From positions 3,016,587-3,080,586 of the forward strand of contig NZ_KB235948.1 of the NCBI RefSeq assembly GCF_000332335.1: a stretch of DNA of 64,000 bases. The letters are read 5' to 3'. The position numbers and the translations under genes are program-made. Numbering within the stretch: position 1 is the first letter of the stretch; each line of letters starts with the position of its first letter. Source of the DNA: Kamptonema formosum PCC 10802. Lineage in GTDB: Bacteria; Cyanobacteriota; Cyanobacteriia; Cyanobacteriales; Oscillatoriaceae. The notes under the pieces were generated by a model. It saw nothing but the letters and a program-made list of their open reading frames with translations. It was not told where the DNA came from and did no database searches. Below are positions 19,273 through 28,644 of this stretch, one piece after another.

Positions 19273-19582
19273 TTAAGTGCATAAGGAAGCAAAAGCAAAC
19301 CTATGAACTGGATGAAGGGGTTGTTTCAATCCCGTTCCCGGGATTCAGCTGGCCAAAAATCTTCTGCTTCTACCCCCTGGTGAAATCATTGTCGCATTGA
19401 TATGGGCTTCTTTGCGCAACCGGGATGCTCCCGAACTGTTCACTCAAATATAGTACAGCGGACAGCCAAGACTCATCCAGGACAGTTGCGTCCAAGCCGC
19501 CCCGCCCGAAGCGCCCCTCCAACTGGAGGGTGGACTGAGGGAGTTGCGGGGGGAGAGTCAGATTCCTCCAAACTGGGGTAGC

Positions 19583-19805
19583 CCCTGGAGACTGCGGAAG
19601 AGGTGACTGGGTAATGGCCCAGAGCCTCAATCCCGCTCTCCCCAGCAGAGGCCAAGCTTCCCCTGAAGCGCTCGCGCCCCTCCTCCCAGGGAGGTAGAAG
19701 GGAAATACCTCTTCAGGAGGGAGTCAACTGGATAGTGTTGCGTGCCGGTGTATTAAGGATCTGCCAAAAATGGGAAATGGTGCATATGCCAAACCTAACT
19801 GATAG
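19583..19805. repeat. Tandem duplication, unit 1 conserved part
   Basis: About 190 bp (CCCTGGAGACTGCGGAAGAG ... GTGCCGGTGTATTAAGGAT) are repeated at an offset of exactly 560 bp with only scattered changes. A second conserved patch after the small ORFs (ATGCCCTATTCTCTC) is also shared. Confidence 0.88.
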
Positions 19806-19887
19806 CCTTCTTAATAATCAAGTTCAAGAAACAACAGAAAATCCGTGTCCCCCAGGAAGTACAGACCCTCCATGCAAAAGCGAATAA
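19786..19887 (+). CDS. Putative small peptide, paralogue 1
   Basis: 33 codons from an ATG at 19786. The peptide starts MPNLTDSLLNNQVQE and ends in a Cys/Pro-rich segment, NPCPPGSTDPPCKSE. Only a weak GGGA precedes the start. Paralogue 2 in the second duplication unit shares TD, NQV and CxPGxTD at matching places, which suggests both are translated, but this is inference. Function unknown. Confidence 0.4.
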   Translation: MPNLTDSLLNNQVQETTENPCPPGSTDPPCKSE

Positions 19888-20142
19888 TCTCAGAAAAAAA
19901 CAAACCAAAACCCGTGATTAATGACAGGTAATGCGCTCTGCAAGGGTGAGATTATAGCGCCGCAAGCTATATTTTTATAATTCCCCTCTGCCCGATGCCC
20001 TATTCTCTCATAAAATTAAGTGAGAGGGCACAACGGTAGCCCCCAGCCCCTGGAGGGATGGCGGGGGAATCGCAGACAGCGACGTCTCAGTTTGAGCCAG
20101 TCGCTTTCGAGGGAACCCCGCTCATCGCGGAGAGTTCTATGT

Positions 20143-20365
20143 CCCTGGAGACTGCGGAAGAGGTGACTGGGTAATGGCCCAGAGCCTCAATGCCGCCCTC
20201 TCTAGCGGAGGCCAAGCTTCCCCTGAAGCGCTCGCGCCCCTCCTCCTGGGGAGGTAGAAGGGAAATACCTCTTCAGGAGGGAGTAAACTGGATAGTGTTG
20301 CGTGCCGGTGTATTAAGGATATGTCAAAAATGGAGAATGGTGATATGTCTAACCAAACTGATAAA
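20143..20365. repeat. Tandem duplication, unit 2 conserved part
   Basis: Second copy of the 19583-19805 segment at an offset of 560 bp. Similarity fades inside the small ORF that follows and resumes in a short patch near 20610-20650. Confidence 0.88.
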
Positions 20366-20527
20366 GGGGCTAAAAATCAAGTTCCCGCAAAGGACAACTG
20401 CGATCCAGGCCGTACAGATCAAGGATATCTAGTAATGCCACCTAACCCAAATGCAAATGACGACTGTTCTCCAGAGCGTACAGAGCCATCATATCGAGTA
20501 TCAAACTTACAGGGTTCTGAGCCTTAA
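20345..20527 (+). CDS. Putative small peptide, paralogue 2
   Basis: 60 codons from an ATG at 20345, with GGAG nine bases upstream; an ATG at 20321 would add eight residues. Very polar, no membrane segment. It contains an internal repeat: NCDPGRTDQGYLV and DCSPERTEPSYRV. The first of these also matches NPCPPGSTD of paralogue 1. The C-x-P-x-[RS]-T-[DE] unit occurs three times over the two peptides. This pattern suggests selection on a short motif, but I know no family for it. Confidence 0.5.
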   Translation: MSNQTDKGAKNQVPAKDNCDPGRTDQGYLVMPPNPNANDDCSPERTEPSYRVSNLQGSEP

Positions 20528-20658
20528 AGTTTAAGGCCATGAAAGTCCAGGCGTATTTCAAGTGTGCTCTTATAGCACTGGCTATATTGTTCTAAATGAC
20601 CTCAGCCAGATGCCCTCTTCTCTGAGAGAATTAAGTCTGAGTGCAAAACGGAACAGCG

Positions 20659-20691
20659 AGAAACCAGGTTTCTTTAAGAAACCTGGTTTCT
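20659..20691. repeat. Dispersed hairpin, copy 6 (CCAGG variant)
   Basis: AGAAACCAGGTTTCTT pairs perfectly with AAGAAACCTGGTTTCT. Both arms carry the compensating change from CCCGG to CCAGG/CCTGG, which indicates that the structure is conserved. Confidence 0.85.
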
Positions 20692-20905
20692 GTCTCTGGC
20701 CATGTCCAGCTTAATTATGCAGGCCCATTCTAGCTGAGGCTTCTCCCTCTGATAGCAGAATTTAACTTTGACTCCAAAGCTCTAATTTTTTAATAAAGCC
20801 TTAAGTTATCGAATCGTCCTTTCAGAGTCAAAGTTTCCGCTTGTGAGTTCGCCCGACTCTGTTTCATTTCGGAAAAGCTTATAATGTAAGGGCTTTATAG
20901 ATTTG

Positions 20906-23900
20906 TCACTGAGGCGAGCGATTAGCTATCAAACCGGAACAGAGTTGGCGATCCTCTGGGCTGACCTTGGGATTGGTCTGAAGATAATCGCCCAGCCAAT
21001 CGCAGGCACGTCTTAAAAGAGAATCCAGCTCCAAGGGCTGTAATTGCGCAGTGTCAATGTTCCAGATTTTTACGGTGTCGTTCAAACTGGCCGTGGCGAA
21101 CTTCTTGCCATCTGGACTGAAACTTATGCTAATCACCCCAGCTTGATATCCAGACGAGAAGGTTCTTAGCAACTTACCGTCATTAATTCTCCAGAGGTAG
21201 ACCTTTCCGTCTTCATCGGCTGAGGCTAGCGTTTTTCCATCTGGACTGAAACGCGCGTCCCAGACGATATTTTTAGGTTCTGAAAAACTTTGAAGCTGGT
21301 GCCCGTCGCTCATTCTCCAAAGCTTAACAGTTTTGTCATCACTGCCACTGACGAGCGTATTGCCGTCGGGACTGAAACTCACACTATTGACCCGCTCGCT
21401 ATGTCCCCGGAGAGTGTTTAGCAGTCTGCCATCGCGGCTCCAAAGTTTGACTTTTCCGTCATTACTAGCCGAGGCGATGGTCTTGCCGTCGCGACTGAAA
21501 CTGACACTCTTGACTGGGCTATTTACCAGGAAAGTGTGGAGTAAATAGCCGTCTTTCGTCCTCCAAAGTTTGACAGTTTTGTCATTACTAGCCGAAGCAA
21601 CCATCTGACCGTCGTGACTGAAACTCACACTATTGACACCGGCGCTATGCCCCCAGAGGGTGCGGAGTAAAGAGCCGTCGCGACTCCAAAGTTTCACAGT
21701 GTTGTCAGCACTTCCTGAGGCGAGGGTATTGCCGTCGCGACTGAAACTGACTCTATAGACTGCACCAGCATGCCCCTGGAGGGTGCGCAGTGGTTTGCCA
21801 TCGCGGCTCCAGAGTTTGATGGTATTGTCCTGACTGGCTGAAGCGAACTCACGGCTATCAGGACTGAAACTAACACTATAAACCTTTTTACCATGCCTGA
21901 CCGAAAAGTTATCGATCATCTTCCAGAGTTTAATGGTTGTGTCCATACTAGCGGAGGCGATCGTCTGACCGTCAGGACTGAAACTCGCGTCTCTGACCTC
22001 AGCGCTATGCCCCTCAAAGGTGCTTAGCGGGCTAGAATCGCTTATTTTCCAGAGTTTTACTGTCCGATCTCGACTCGCTGAGACAAGGATCTGGCCATCG
22101 CAGCTGAAACGCACGCTATTGACTTCATCCGTATGCCCTGTCATGATTCGCACTGGGGAGCCATCACTACTTCTCCAAAGTCTGACGGTTTTATCAGCAC
22201 CGGCTGAAGCAATCAACTGGCCATCTGGGCTGAAACTTGCGCTCTTAACCCAACTGCTATGCCCTTTAAGGGTTTTGATCAGCTTCCCGTCGCCAGTCCT
22301 CCAAAGTTTGATGGTGCCATCATCACTAGCGGAGATAATGGTCTGGCTATCGGGACTGAAACGCGCACTATTGACATAGCCGTCATGCCCTTCAAGAGTT
22401 CTGATTAGGTTCCCGTCGCTAGTCCTCCAGAGTTTTATGGTTTGATCAGCACTAGCTGAAACAATGATTTGGCCATCGCGACTGAAACTCACACTATTGA
22501 CTCCTTTTGTATGCCCTGTAAGAGTTATCAGCAGCTTGCCGTCGCTAGTATTCCAGAGTTTGATGGTTGTGTCACCACTCGCCGAGGCAACAATTTTGCT
22601 ATCAGGACTGAAACTCACTCCCCAGACTCCGGCGCTATGACCGGTTAAAGTTCTGATAACCTGACCGTTACTAGCCCACAGTCTGACGGTTTTGTCTCTA
22701 CTGGCGGAAGCAATCATTTGGTCGTCAGGGCTGAAAGCCACGCTATAAACCTCATCACTGTGGCCTTCTAATCGGTTGCGCTCTTGAATGTCATAAACTA
22801 CTTTTTCAAGAACTCTTACTGTTTCGCCTTGAGTATCTTCGGGTACAGATACTAATAGATTCCCAAACCTTTTCATCCGCTCGATCTGTCGCCCTGCCTT
22901 GACACCGGCAGCGAGGGCATCCAGTTGCTTGTGCAATAAAAAATTGTTCTCAGACAGAGGATTTAATGCCTTGATCTCTTCAAGCTTAGTTTTTAGGCTT
23001 TGCTGAAAAGCAAAACCGCCCAACCCCAAAGCTCCCACGGCAAGAACACTAATCACCGCGACAGCGGTTCGAGCCTGTCTGAGTCTTCTTCTGTCCTCGA
23101 ATTGCTGCCGCTTTTTTTCCTCCAAACAAGCTGCAACAAACAGGAGGACATCTTCCGATAGCTCGTCGGTATAATGGACGTACATATCCTCGGCTTCCTC
23201 CAAACGCACTCCCGGCAACAAAAAATCTGACTGTCGCCCGTTCTGTTTCCACTGTAGGGCTGACTGCGCCAGCTGGCGCTGCACTCTCAAACGATCGCGG
23301 TTTTCCTCCAACCACCACCGCAAAGTTGACCAGTGGCGAATCAATATCTCGTGAGCCACCTCTACGGTCACTTCCTGTTTCATTTTTTGCAGGATCTGGT
23401 CTTCTGGCTCTACCGGGGTGGCGTCCGCATCTCGGCTGCTGCCAACCACTGCCTCCTCCGATTCTGCGCTCATCACTATGAGCTTGGCCGCAGTTAAGGC
23501 TTGCAGCGTTTTTTCTACCAAATCGGGTGAATATTTCCTCACAGCCAGTTCGGATTTGAAGGCTCGCCGGCGGGTATCTTCTTTCCCCTCGCCTAGCTGT
23601 GTCAGCGCCAGAAAAATCCACTGAGCGCAGTCTCGGGCTTCCGCATCTAAACTGTCATAAACGGCTTGCGCCTTTCGCTCTAAGGCTCCTTGCAGCCCGC
23701 CAATTTTTTGGTGATACGCCTCAAGCGTCAACTCGCCCCCCTGCCGGCAGTCCCACAATTGCTCTAAAACAAACTGCAGCACGGGTAAGTCGCCGGGTGA
23801 GCGGTTGAGTTCCTGCAACAGCACGTTCACGAGTGCCGGCTCGACCTTTAAGCCCACTTTCTCGGCTGGCTTGACAATGGCTCGGCGATAGTCATCGGCT

Positions 23901-26206
23901 GTCAGGTAAGGCGGGACTAATATGCTAGACTGCTGTAAAAGTCCAACCAGTGCCGGCACTTCCAAGCAAGAGGTGATAAAATCCGCTCGCAATACCAGCA
24001 CTAATTTAAAGCGGTCGCCGGCAGAATCCAAGGCTCCCAAAAGAATGTCTAAAAACACCTGCCGGTCGGATGCTGTCGCTAGGGTAAAAACTTCCTCAAA
24101 CTGGTCGGCAACCAGCACCACCATTGGTTCGGGGCGCGAGCGCAACCAGCAGACGAATCCTTCCACTCCCTGATACAGCATGCCCTCCAGTTGCATCTGC
24201 TCTCTGGCGCGTTCTTCTTCGGTTCCCGCGCCCGCCAGCCGGCAAGATAGAGCCTGAAGGGGACGGGCACCCGGACGAAAGCTTTCGACCCACCAGGAAT
24301 CGCTTCCTGGCAACTGCACTCCCTGCTGCAGCTGGGCAATCAATCCCGCATGAACGACAGAAGATTTGCCGCTTCCAGACGCCCCGACTACTGCTAGAAA
24401 AGCTCGGCGATTCAGTTCGCTGACCAGGTGCTGGGTGAGAGTTTCCCGTCCGTAGAAAAATTGTGCGTCTTCTTCCTCAAAAGCTTGCAACCCCATGTAA
24501 GGGCAAACCCCCACATCACCGGCTGCTGTTTCGCCCTCTCGCCACCCGATTTTTCCGGGAATAACTTCAATCACGCCCTTTGCGCCGGAGAGCCAGATGT
24601 GCAGCGAGATCCCTGTCCCCGCCAGATTGATTTGCAATCGGGAAATCCAGCCGGCTACCGGCAATCCCACTTGCCGGTCGGCGGTTTGCAGCGTTTCCAG
24701 CAATGCTTGGGCAAATCGTTCTGGGTTTTCGGCGGGTGCTGCAGCTGCAATTAACAACTGTCCCCCTTCGGGTTTGAGTTGCAAATCTTCTAGCCAGTCG
24801 GAGAGCGAACTGGCTCCAGGACAGTCCAGTATGACGATTTGTTGAGCTGTTTGTGACCGGCGCAATTCTTGTCTCAACCAAGAGCTGCTGAGTCGCACCT
24901 CTTCTGATAATACCATCCACACTTCCCCTTCCAGAGTCCGCTCAATCCGCCCTCGAAAGTACAGCAAAGCTGTTTCTGTGTCTGCAACTGCTGGCGTGTG
25001 ACGCGATTCGGCTTCGGACTGCGATTCTCCCGCAACAGCGACGTGCGAGCGCAGGCAATTTTGGATAGCGGCTCGCACTTCTGAGTGCGTTCTTGCGTGC
25101 CGGTGCCAATACTCCAGTTGAAAATTTCCCGCTTGGCGCAGCAGTTTACTTAAGGCCAGGGAATTCTCGCCGCCGGACAGTCCTTCTACGACCACTGCCA
25201 GTCGTGAGGGGTTTAAATTTGCGCTGGTGGGTTTCAATCCCAGAATCAGCTCCCCCACTCCTTCTACAATTCGTTTGGGAGTTTGTAAGGGATATTCCGG
25301 ATACAGCTTAGTTTCGCCGCGACTGCGCTTTTGCTGATTGATCAGTCGCAGTTGCTGGTTCGTCTTGTCGATGTATTGCAGGGTCTTGTGATAGACATAT
25401 TTATAAAGTCCATCGGCGTCAATGACGCCCTGCTGGTCGGCAGCTTCACCCAGCAGCCCCCGCATTAAGTAGTAAGTAAACACTCCATGCCCCAATTGTG
25501 GAAATTCCCACGATCTCTGGGTGCGATCGCAGGAAAGCAAAGCATAAAACCCCTGACTTTGAGCCGCCCGTTTCTGCAAAACGTCTACCAATTGAGAGGA
25601 CGGATTGAGCAGAGAAGCGCCGGGATTGATTTCGGCTTCTCTTTCCCCCCTGGAACCTGCCAGCATCGAGCCGCTACTCTGGGCGGAATCGCTCCTCTCC
25701 ACCGGCTGTCCCCGCAACATCATGCTGCCACTGTGACAGGCATCCAGCCAAATTAATTGCTGGCTGGCTTTACAATTCCCCAACAGGTTTAACAGTTCTG
25801 GCAAGCTCAGACCTGTATTGAGCGGGTCGTCCTTCTGAGTGTCTTGCAGGCACAAGATCGCCTGCTGACTTTCTCTGTCTAGCAACCCGTGCCCGGAAAA
25901 ATAAAACAGGACGGTATCTTGTGCCTTGGCTGCCGAAACAATTTGCTTGAGACTGTTGTGGACTGCCTCTAGCCTTGGGGGAAGTTCCGCAAAATCGTGA
26001 TGAATAATAAGCTGCTTTTGAGGAAAGGCCAGCGTGGCTTCGGCTAAGGCTTCGCCTAACCCCTGACAGTCCAAAGCTGAATACTCTAAAGAAGGCAAGC
26101 TTTCGTCCTGGTAGTGGTTCGCACCTACCAGGAGAATCCACAGCTTGGCTTGGCCTGTTTTTAATCCCTGCGCTGACTGACTCGTCCTGACGCTAACTGG
26201 AGACAT
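20906..26206 (-). CDS. Orthocaspase (peptidase C14)-STAND NTPase-WD40 protein
   Basis: 1766 residues. Domains in order: caspase-like protease at about 20-300 with catalytic His106 (YFSGHG) and Cys157 (WLDACHSG); a second alpha/beta segment at about 320-550; an nSTAND-type NTPase with Walker A GASGSGKS at 608-615 and Walker B VVLVADQFEE near 696-705; a membrane helix at about 1047-1068; and some 14 WD40 repeats from about 1150 to 1735, enough for two seven-bladed propellers. Such proteins are thought to sense a ligand with the WD40 part, oligomerise through the NTPase and activate the protease. The dyad residues are intact, so an active enzyme is expected. It lies upstream of the sigma-DUF1822 operon on the same strand. 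Confidence 0.93.
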   Translation of the reverse strand: MSPVSVRTSQSAQGLKTGQAKLWILLVGANHYQDESLPSLEYSALDCQGLGEALAEATLAFPQKQLIIHHDFAELPPRLEAVHNSLKQIVSAAKAQDTVLFYFSGHGLLDRESQQAILCLQDTQKDDPLNTGLSLPELLNLLGNCKASQQLIWLDACHSGSMMLRGQPVERSDSAQSSGSMLAGSRGEREAEINPGASLLNPSSQLVDVLQKRAAQSQGFYALLSCDRTQRSWEFPQLGHGVFTYYLMRGLLGEAADQQGVIDADGLYKYVYHKTLQYIDKTNQQLRLINQQKRSRGETKLYPEYPLQTPKRIVEGVGELILGLKPTSANLNPSRLAVVVEGLSGGENSLALSKLLRQAGNFQLEYWHRHARTHSEVRAAIQNCLRSHVAVAGESQSEAESRHTPAVADTETALLYFRGRIERTLEGEVWMVLSEEVRLSSSWLRQELRRSQTAQQIVILDCPGASSLSDWLEDLQLKPEGGQLLIAAAAPAENPERFAQALLETLQTADRQVGLPVAGWISRLQINLAGTGISLHIWLSGAKGVIEVIPGKIGWREGETAAGDVGVCPYMGLQAFEEEDAQFFYGRETLTQHLVSELNRRAFLAVVGASGSGKSSVVHAGLIAQLQQGVQLPGSDSWWVESFRPGARPLQALSCRLAGAGTEEERAREQMQLEGMLYQGVEGFVCWLRSRPEPMVVLVADQFEEVFTLATASDRQVFLDILLGALDSAGDRFKLVLVLRADFITSCLEVPALVGLLQQSSILVPPYLTADDYRRAIVKPAEKVGLKVEPALVNVLLQELNRSPGDLPVLQFVLEQLWDCRQGGELTLEAYHQKIGGLQGALERKAQAVYDSLDAEARDCAQWIFLALTQLGEGKEDTRRRAFKSELAVRKYSPDLVEKTLQALTAAKLIVMSAESEEAVVGSSRDADATPVEPEDQILQKMKQEVTVEVAHEILIRHWSTLRWWLEENRDRLRVQRQLAQSALQWKQNGRQSDFLLPGVRLEEAEDMYVHYTDELSEDVLLFVAACLEEKKRQQFEDRRRLRQARTAVAVISVLAVGALGLGGFAFQQSLKTKLEEIKALNPLSENNFLLHKQLDALAAGVKAGRQIERMKRFGNLLVSVPEDTQGETVRVLEKVVYDIQERNRLEGHSDEVYSVAFSPDDQMIASASRDKTVRLWASNGQVIRTLTGHSAGVWGVSFSPDSKIVASASGDTTIKLWNTSDGKLLITLTGHTKGVNSVSFSRDGQIIVSASADQTIKLWRTSDGNLIRTLEGHDGYVNSARFSPDSQTIISASDDGTIKLWRTGDGKLIKTLKGHSSWVKSASFSPDGQLIASAGADKTVRLWRSSDGSPVRIMTGHTDEVNSVRFSCDGQILVSASRDRTVKLWKISDSSPLSTFEGHSAEVRDASFSPDGQTIASASMDTTIKLWKMIDNFSVRHGKKVYSVSFSPDSREFASASQDNTIKLWSRDGKPLRTLQGHAGAVYRVSFSRDGNTLASGSADNTVKLWSRDGSLLRTLWGHSAGVNSVSFSHDGQMVASASNDKTVKLWRTKDGYLLHTFLVNSPVKSVSFSRDGKTIASASNDGKVKLWSRDGRLLNTLRGHSERVNSVSFSPDGNTLVSGSDDKTVKLWRMSDGHQLQSFSEPKNIVWDARFSPDGKTLASADEDGKVYLWRINDGKLLRTFSSGYQAGVISISFSPDGKKFATASLNDTVKIWNIDTAQLQPLELDSLLRRACDWLGDYLQTNPKVSPEDRQLCSGLIANRSPQ

Positions 26207-26649
26207 TGTATCTCAAGGTAGATAAATTTTTCTTGGTCAATTAGCTGCCAACTAAAAACGGGACAAAAAACCGTTTTTTTCCGGCAGCATCTCATTTTCC
26301 CATTCTCCCGGAGGCACCGGCTCCACAGAACAGGGAAGCCGAAAAACCTTTCTTCGGGAGTCCGGGCTGAAGGCAAGACCGGCCTGGCTTAAGTGGGTGG
26401 CCGCTGGCTCTGATTGTACCTCACAGAAAAGCTTTCAGGAGCGAAGGCTTGTCTGCGATTTTTCTATCTTAACACATTATATGGGAAATCCTTTCCCTTG
26501 GCAAGTGGCAAGATGAAATTCCCTCAAAGCCTCTCGCTGGAGGAATGTCCCAAGGTTGGGCTGATCGCTTATTGAGAATGGTGTCAGTACGCAATCCTGC
26601 CCCAAACTTTAAGCGTTAGCTGCTATTACGAAATTCCAACCGGCTCGAC
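26207..26649. other. Intergenic region upstream of orthocaspase gene
   Basis: No gene or repeat recognised. It should include the promoter of the orthocaspase gene, but I see no convincing motif. Confidence 0.4.
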
Positions 26650-27441
26650 TTACAGATTGAGAAGAAATTCTCTCAAATTTTCAGCCCGATTCAGCCAGCC
26701 GGCCAAAAAAACCTCTTGCTCTGGATTATTTTTAACCCATTGCTTGTGGTAACGGATTCTTCCTTCAATCATCTGTAGGGCGATTTCTTGGCTGTTGCTA
26801 GACAGCCAAGCCATTTCAGTTTCGGTTCCAAAAATGCCGTCAGCGGTAACACCTAGGGCTTCCTGCAAAAACTGGATGGCACCTTTGACGCCAAACATAA
26901 CTGCTGTATCAAACTGCACTACAGCTAGAGGCGTTTCCATTAACTCAGCATGAGAGCGCTGCCAATACCGCTTGGAATATATCTCGTAAACCTCCCCATC
27001 TGTAATAAATTTCACACTTTCATAGGGGAGGTTATTGCTGCTTCTGTATGAATTGTAAGTAGCTTGTGTAATCCCCTTATTCGTCGGCCCACCCAGATCG
27101 ATGGGATGATTGACATAGCCCCCTTCCCACTGCAAAGTAAATTTCAGGGCAATTTCCAGAGCGCTATTTTCATCAGTCTTTACTGTGGGGGATAATTCAA
27201 TCAACTTCTTGGCGAAAGTAGGGCCAAACAAACCCGTCTTACCGTTGTCGAGGAAAACGTTTTGGCTGAAACCGATTATAGCTGCCTGGGTTAGGGGGTC
27301 GAAGGACCCATCAAGTTTCGACTCCTTCAACAAACCAATTTCACTGAGTCGCTTTTGGATTTCGCGCACTAATTCATGGTCACTGCCGAGGGTCTGCCAA
27401 TCAAGCACTTTGCTGTCTTTAACTAGGGTTGCAAGTTTCAT
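26650..27441 (-). CDS. Glycoside hydrolase 108 muramidase with peptidoglycan-binding region
   Basis: 263 residues. An N-terminal peptidoglycan-binding-like segment is at about 15-85 (LVREIQKRLSEIGLL, FDPLTQAAIIGFSQ). The GH108 domain follows with LQWEGGYVNHPIDLGGPTNK; Glu106 of the EGGY motif is the expected catalytic residue. The second peptidoglycan-binding motif GVTADGIFGTETEMAWL is near the C-terminus. GH108 enzymes are lysozyme-like and many are phage endolysins or secretion-activating proteins. There is no signal peptide, so export would need a holin. The start has GAGGTG five bases upstream. It lies downstream of a holin-like gene on the same strand. Confidence 0.88.
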   Translation of the reverse strand: MKLATLVKDSKVLDWQTLGSDHELVREIQKRLSEIGLLKESKLDGSFDPLTQAAIIGFSQNVFLDNGKTGLFGPTFAKKLIELSPTVKTDENSALEIALKFTLQWEGGYVNHPIDLGGPTNKGITQATYNSYRSSNNLPYESVKFITDGEVYEIYSKRYWQRSHAELMETPLAVVQFDTAVMFGVKGAIQFLQEALGVTADGIFGTETEMAWLSSNSQEIALQMIEGRIRYHKQWVKNNPEQEVFLAGWLNRAENLREFLLNL

Positions 27442-27641
27442 CGCTGCACCTCACTGATAGAGAGTTTAGAATTCTCAAAGTATTTCAATCCCTGGGGGAG
27501 GGGAGAAACCCGTTTTTCGGAACTGCAACGGGTCTCTCGCAACCGCTCTCAATTACATCGCAGGGAAAGTCTTGGCTAAATCGTCGCCGGGAATAATAGT
27601 TGTGCGGAAGAGATATCCGCTGTTGCTCTGATAGCTATCGT

Positions 27642-27992
27642 TTAAGAGTTGGAAATTTTAGGAAAGTCGGATTGGTTGGGTCCGGGAGCCCAATTCGGGG
27701 TGTAGACTGCTTCTTTGGCTTGGACACGACCGACAACCGCTCCTCCAGCGCCACAGAGAATAATCACGATATTGACGGTATGGTCAACGGTGAGTTTGCC
27801 TTCTTTTACAGCGCTCCCTACAATCGGGGCAATAGCCGCTGTGGTGGCAAAAACTATTCCCCAAAAAGTTTTGCTCTGAAACAGGCTTTTGGCGGCACTA
27901 TTATATAAGGTTGGCGGGTTGATAGGCTCTGGCGCTGAGAGATTTTGAGAGTCATCAAACGGATTGCTGTCAGAACTTTTAACTGTAGTCAT
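27642..27992 (-). CDS. Holin-like small membrane protein
   Basis: 116 residues with two hydrophobic segments: KTFWGIVFATTAAIAPIVGS near 42-62 and VNIVIILCGAGGAVVGRVQA near 73-92. The tail (YTPNWAPGPNQSDFPK) is polar. The TFWG ... GRxxAKEAxYTP layout resembles a class of small phage-derived holins, and the gene is followed by a GH108 muramidase, which supports a holin role. No strong ribosome binding site. A general two-helix membrane protein is the alternative. Confidence 0.6.
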   Translation of the reverse strand: MTTVKSSDSNPFDDSQNLSAPEPINPPTLYNSAAKSLFQSKTFWGIVFATTAAIAPIVGSAVKEGKLTVDHTVNIVIILCGAGGAVVGRVQAKEAVYTPNWAPGPNQSDFPKISNS

Positions 27993-28225
27993 ATCACATT
28001 TATTGGGTAGTATTTTGGGAGTTCGTTATTGGATTCGGCTGCAATTTGGAACCTTGCGCTCGAACCTTTAACTGTTGATTTATTAGATTAGGCTCTGCTT
28101 TTTTATGCACGCGCCCCCAAAAAAGAGTTAGGGAAAATGGCTGAAAGTTCGCTGGGGAAAGCTTTTCGGGCTTTTCGCCGCTGTGAGGGCCATCGCAATT
28201 CCCCGCCACTGCCGGTGCCTAGTTT

Positions 28226-28270
28226 GTAGTTGGGCTTTAGCCCAAAGGAAAGTAGTTGGGCTTTAGCCCC
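28226..28270. repeat. Two GTAGTTGGGCTTTAGCCC units
   Basis: Units at 28226 and 28252, period 26 bp; same family as the tract at 13591. Confidence 0.85.
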
Positions 28271-28497
28271 ACCGGCATCTCGTCCGCGGAACCCGCCCTG
28301 GCGCGGGACAAACCTCTCCCCCCCACCCCCCTTTCCGGGGTGGGTTTTTCAGATGTGGGGCATTTTTAGGCAGAGGAGCAAGGGAGCAGGCCGGCAGGGC
28401 GGCAGCGGGGGAGCGCAGGAGGCTGCCTTCAGCTAAGCCCTCCCTTTTGATTATCATTAATTAGAGCTTATTGCGAATTGGCGGGCAGTACGCATAA

Positions 28498-28528
28498 GAC
28501 ACCCGGTTTCTTAAAGAAACCGGGTGTC
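28498..28528. repeat. Dispersed hairpin, copy 7
   Basis: GACACCCGGTTTCTT pairs with AAGAAACCGGGTGTC, perfect arms with a compensating change relative to copy 5. Confidence 0.85.
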
Positions 28529-28644
28529 TCAGTCCCTGACAAAGGATGAAGAAGGCGCTTAGCTGAAAGACAGCTTGTAGGGTGGGAGAAGCTCAACCGC
28601 GCAACCCACCCTACTTAAGTTAGCTTCGCTCTAATAATAAAAAG

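Larger units (their letters stand above)
19175..20905. other. 1.7-kb region with tandem duplication and small ORFs
   Basis: Between the sigma-factor gene and the orthocaspase gene, both on the minus strand, no long gene exists. Contents: GC-rich hairpin (19219-19272), a short frame at 19303-19383 (MNWMKGLFQSRSRDSAGQK) that may be the start of a broken gene, a roughly 560-bp tandem duplication (units from 19583 and 20143), two small ORFs (19786 and 20345) and a dispersed hairpin (20659-20691). Confidence 0.6.
27993..28644. other. Intergenic region with repeats
   Basis: It holds two GTAGTTGGGCTTTAGCCC units (28226-28270), a dispersed hairpin (28498-28528) and an inverted repeat GTAGGGTGGG/CCCACCCTAC (28577-28586 with 28605-28614) just downstream of dps, a possible terminator. 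No gene is convincing. Confidence 0.6.
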
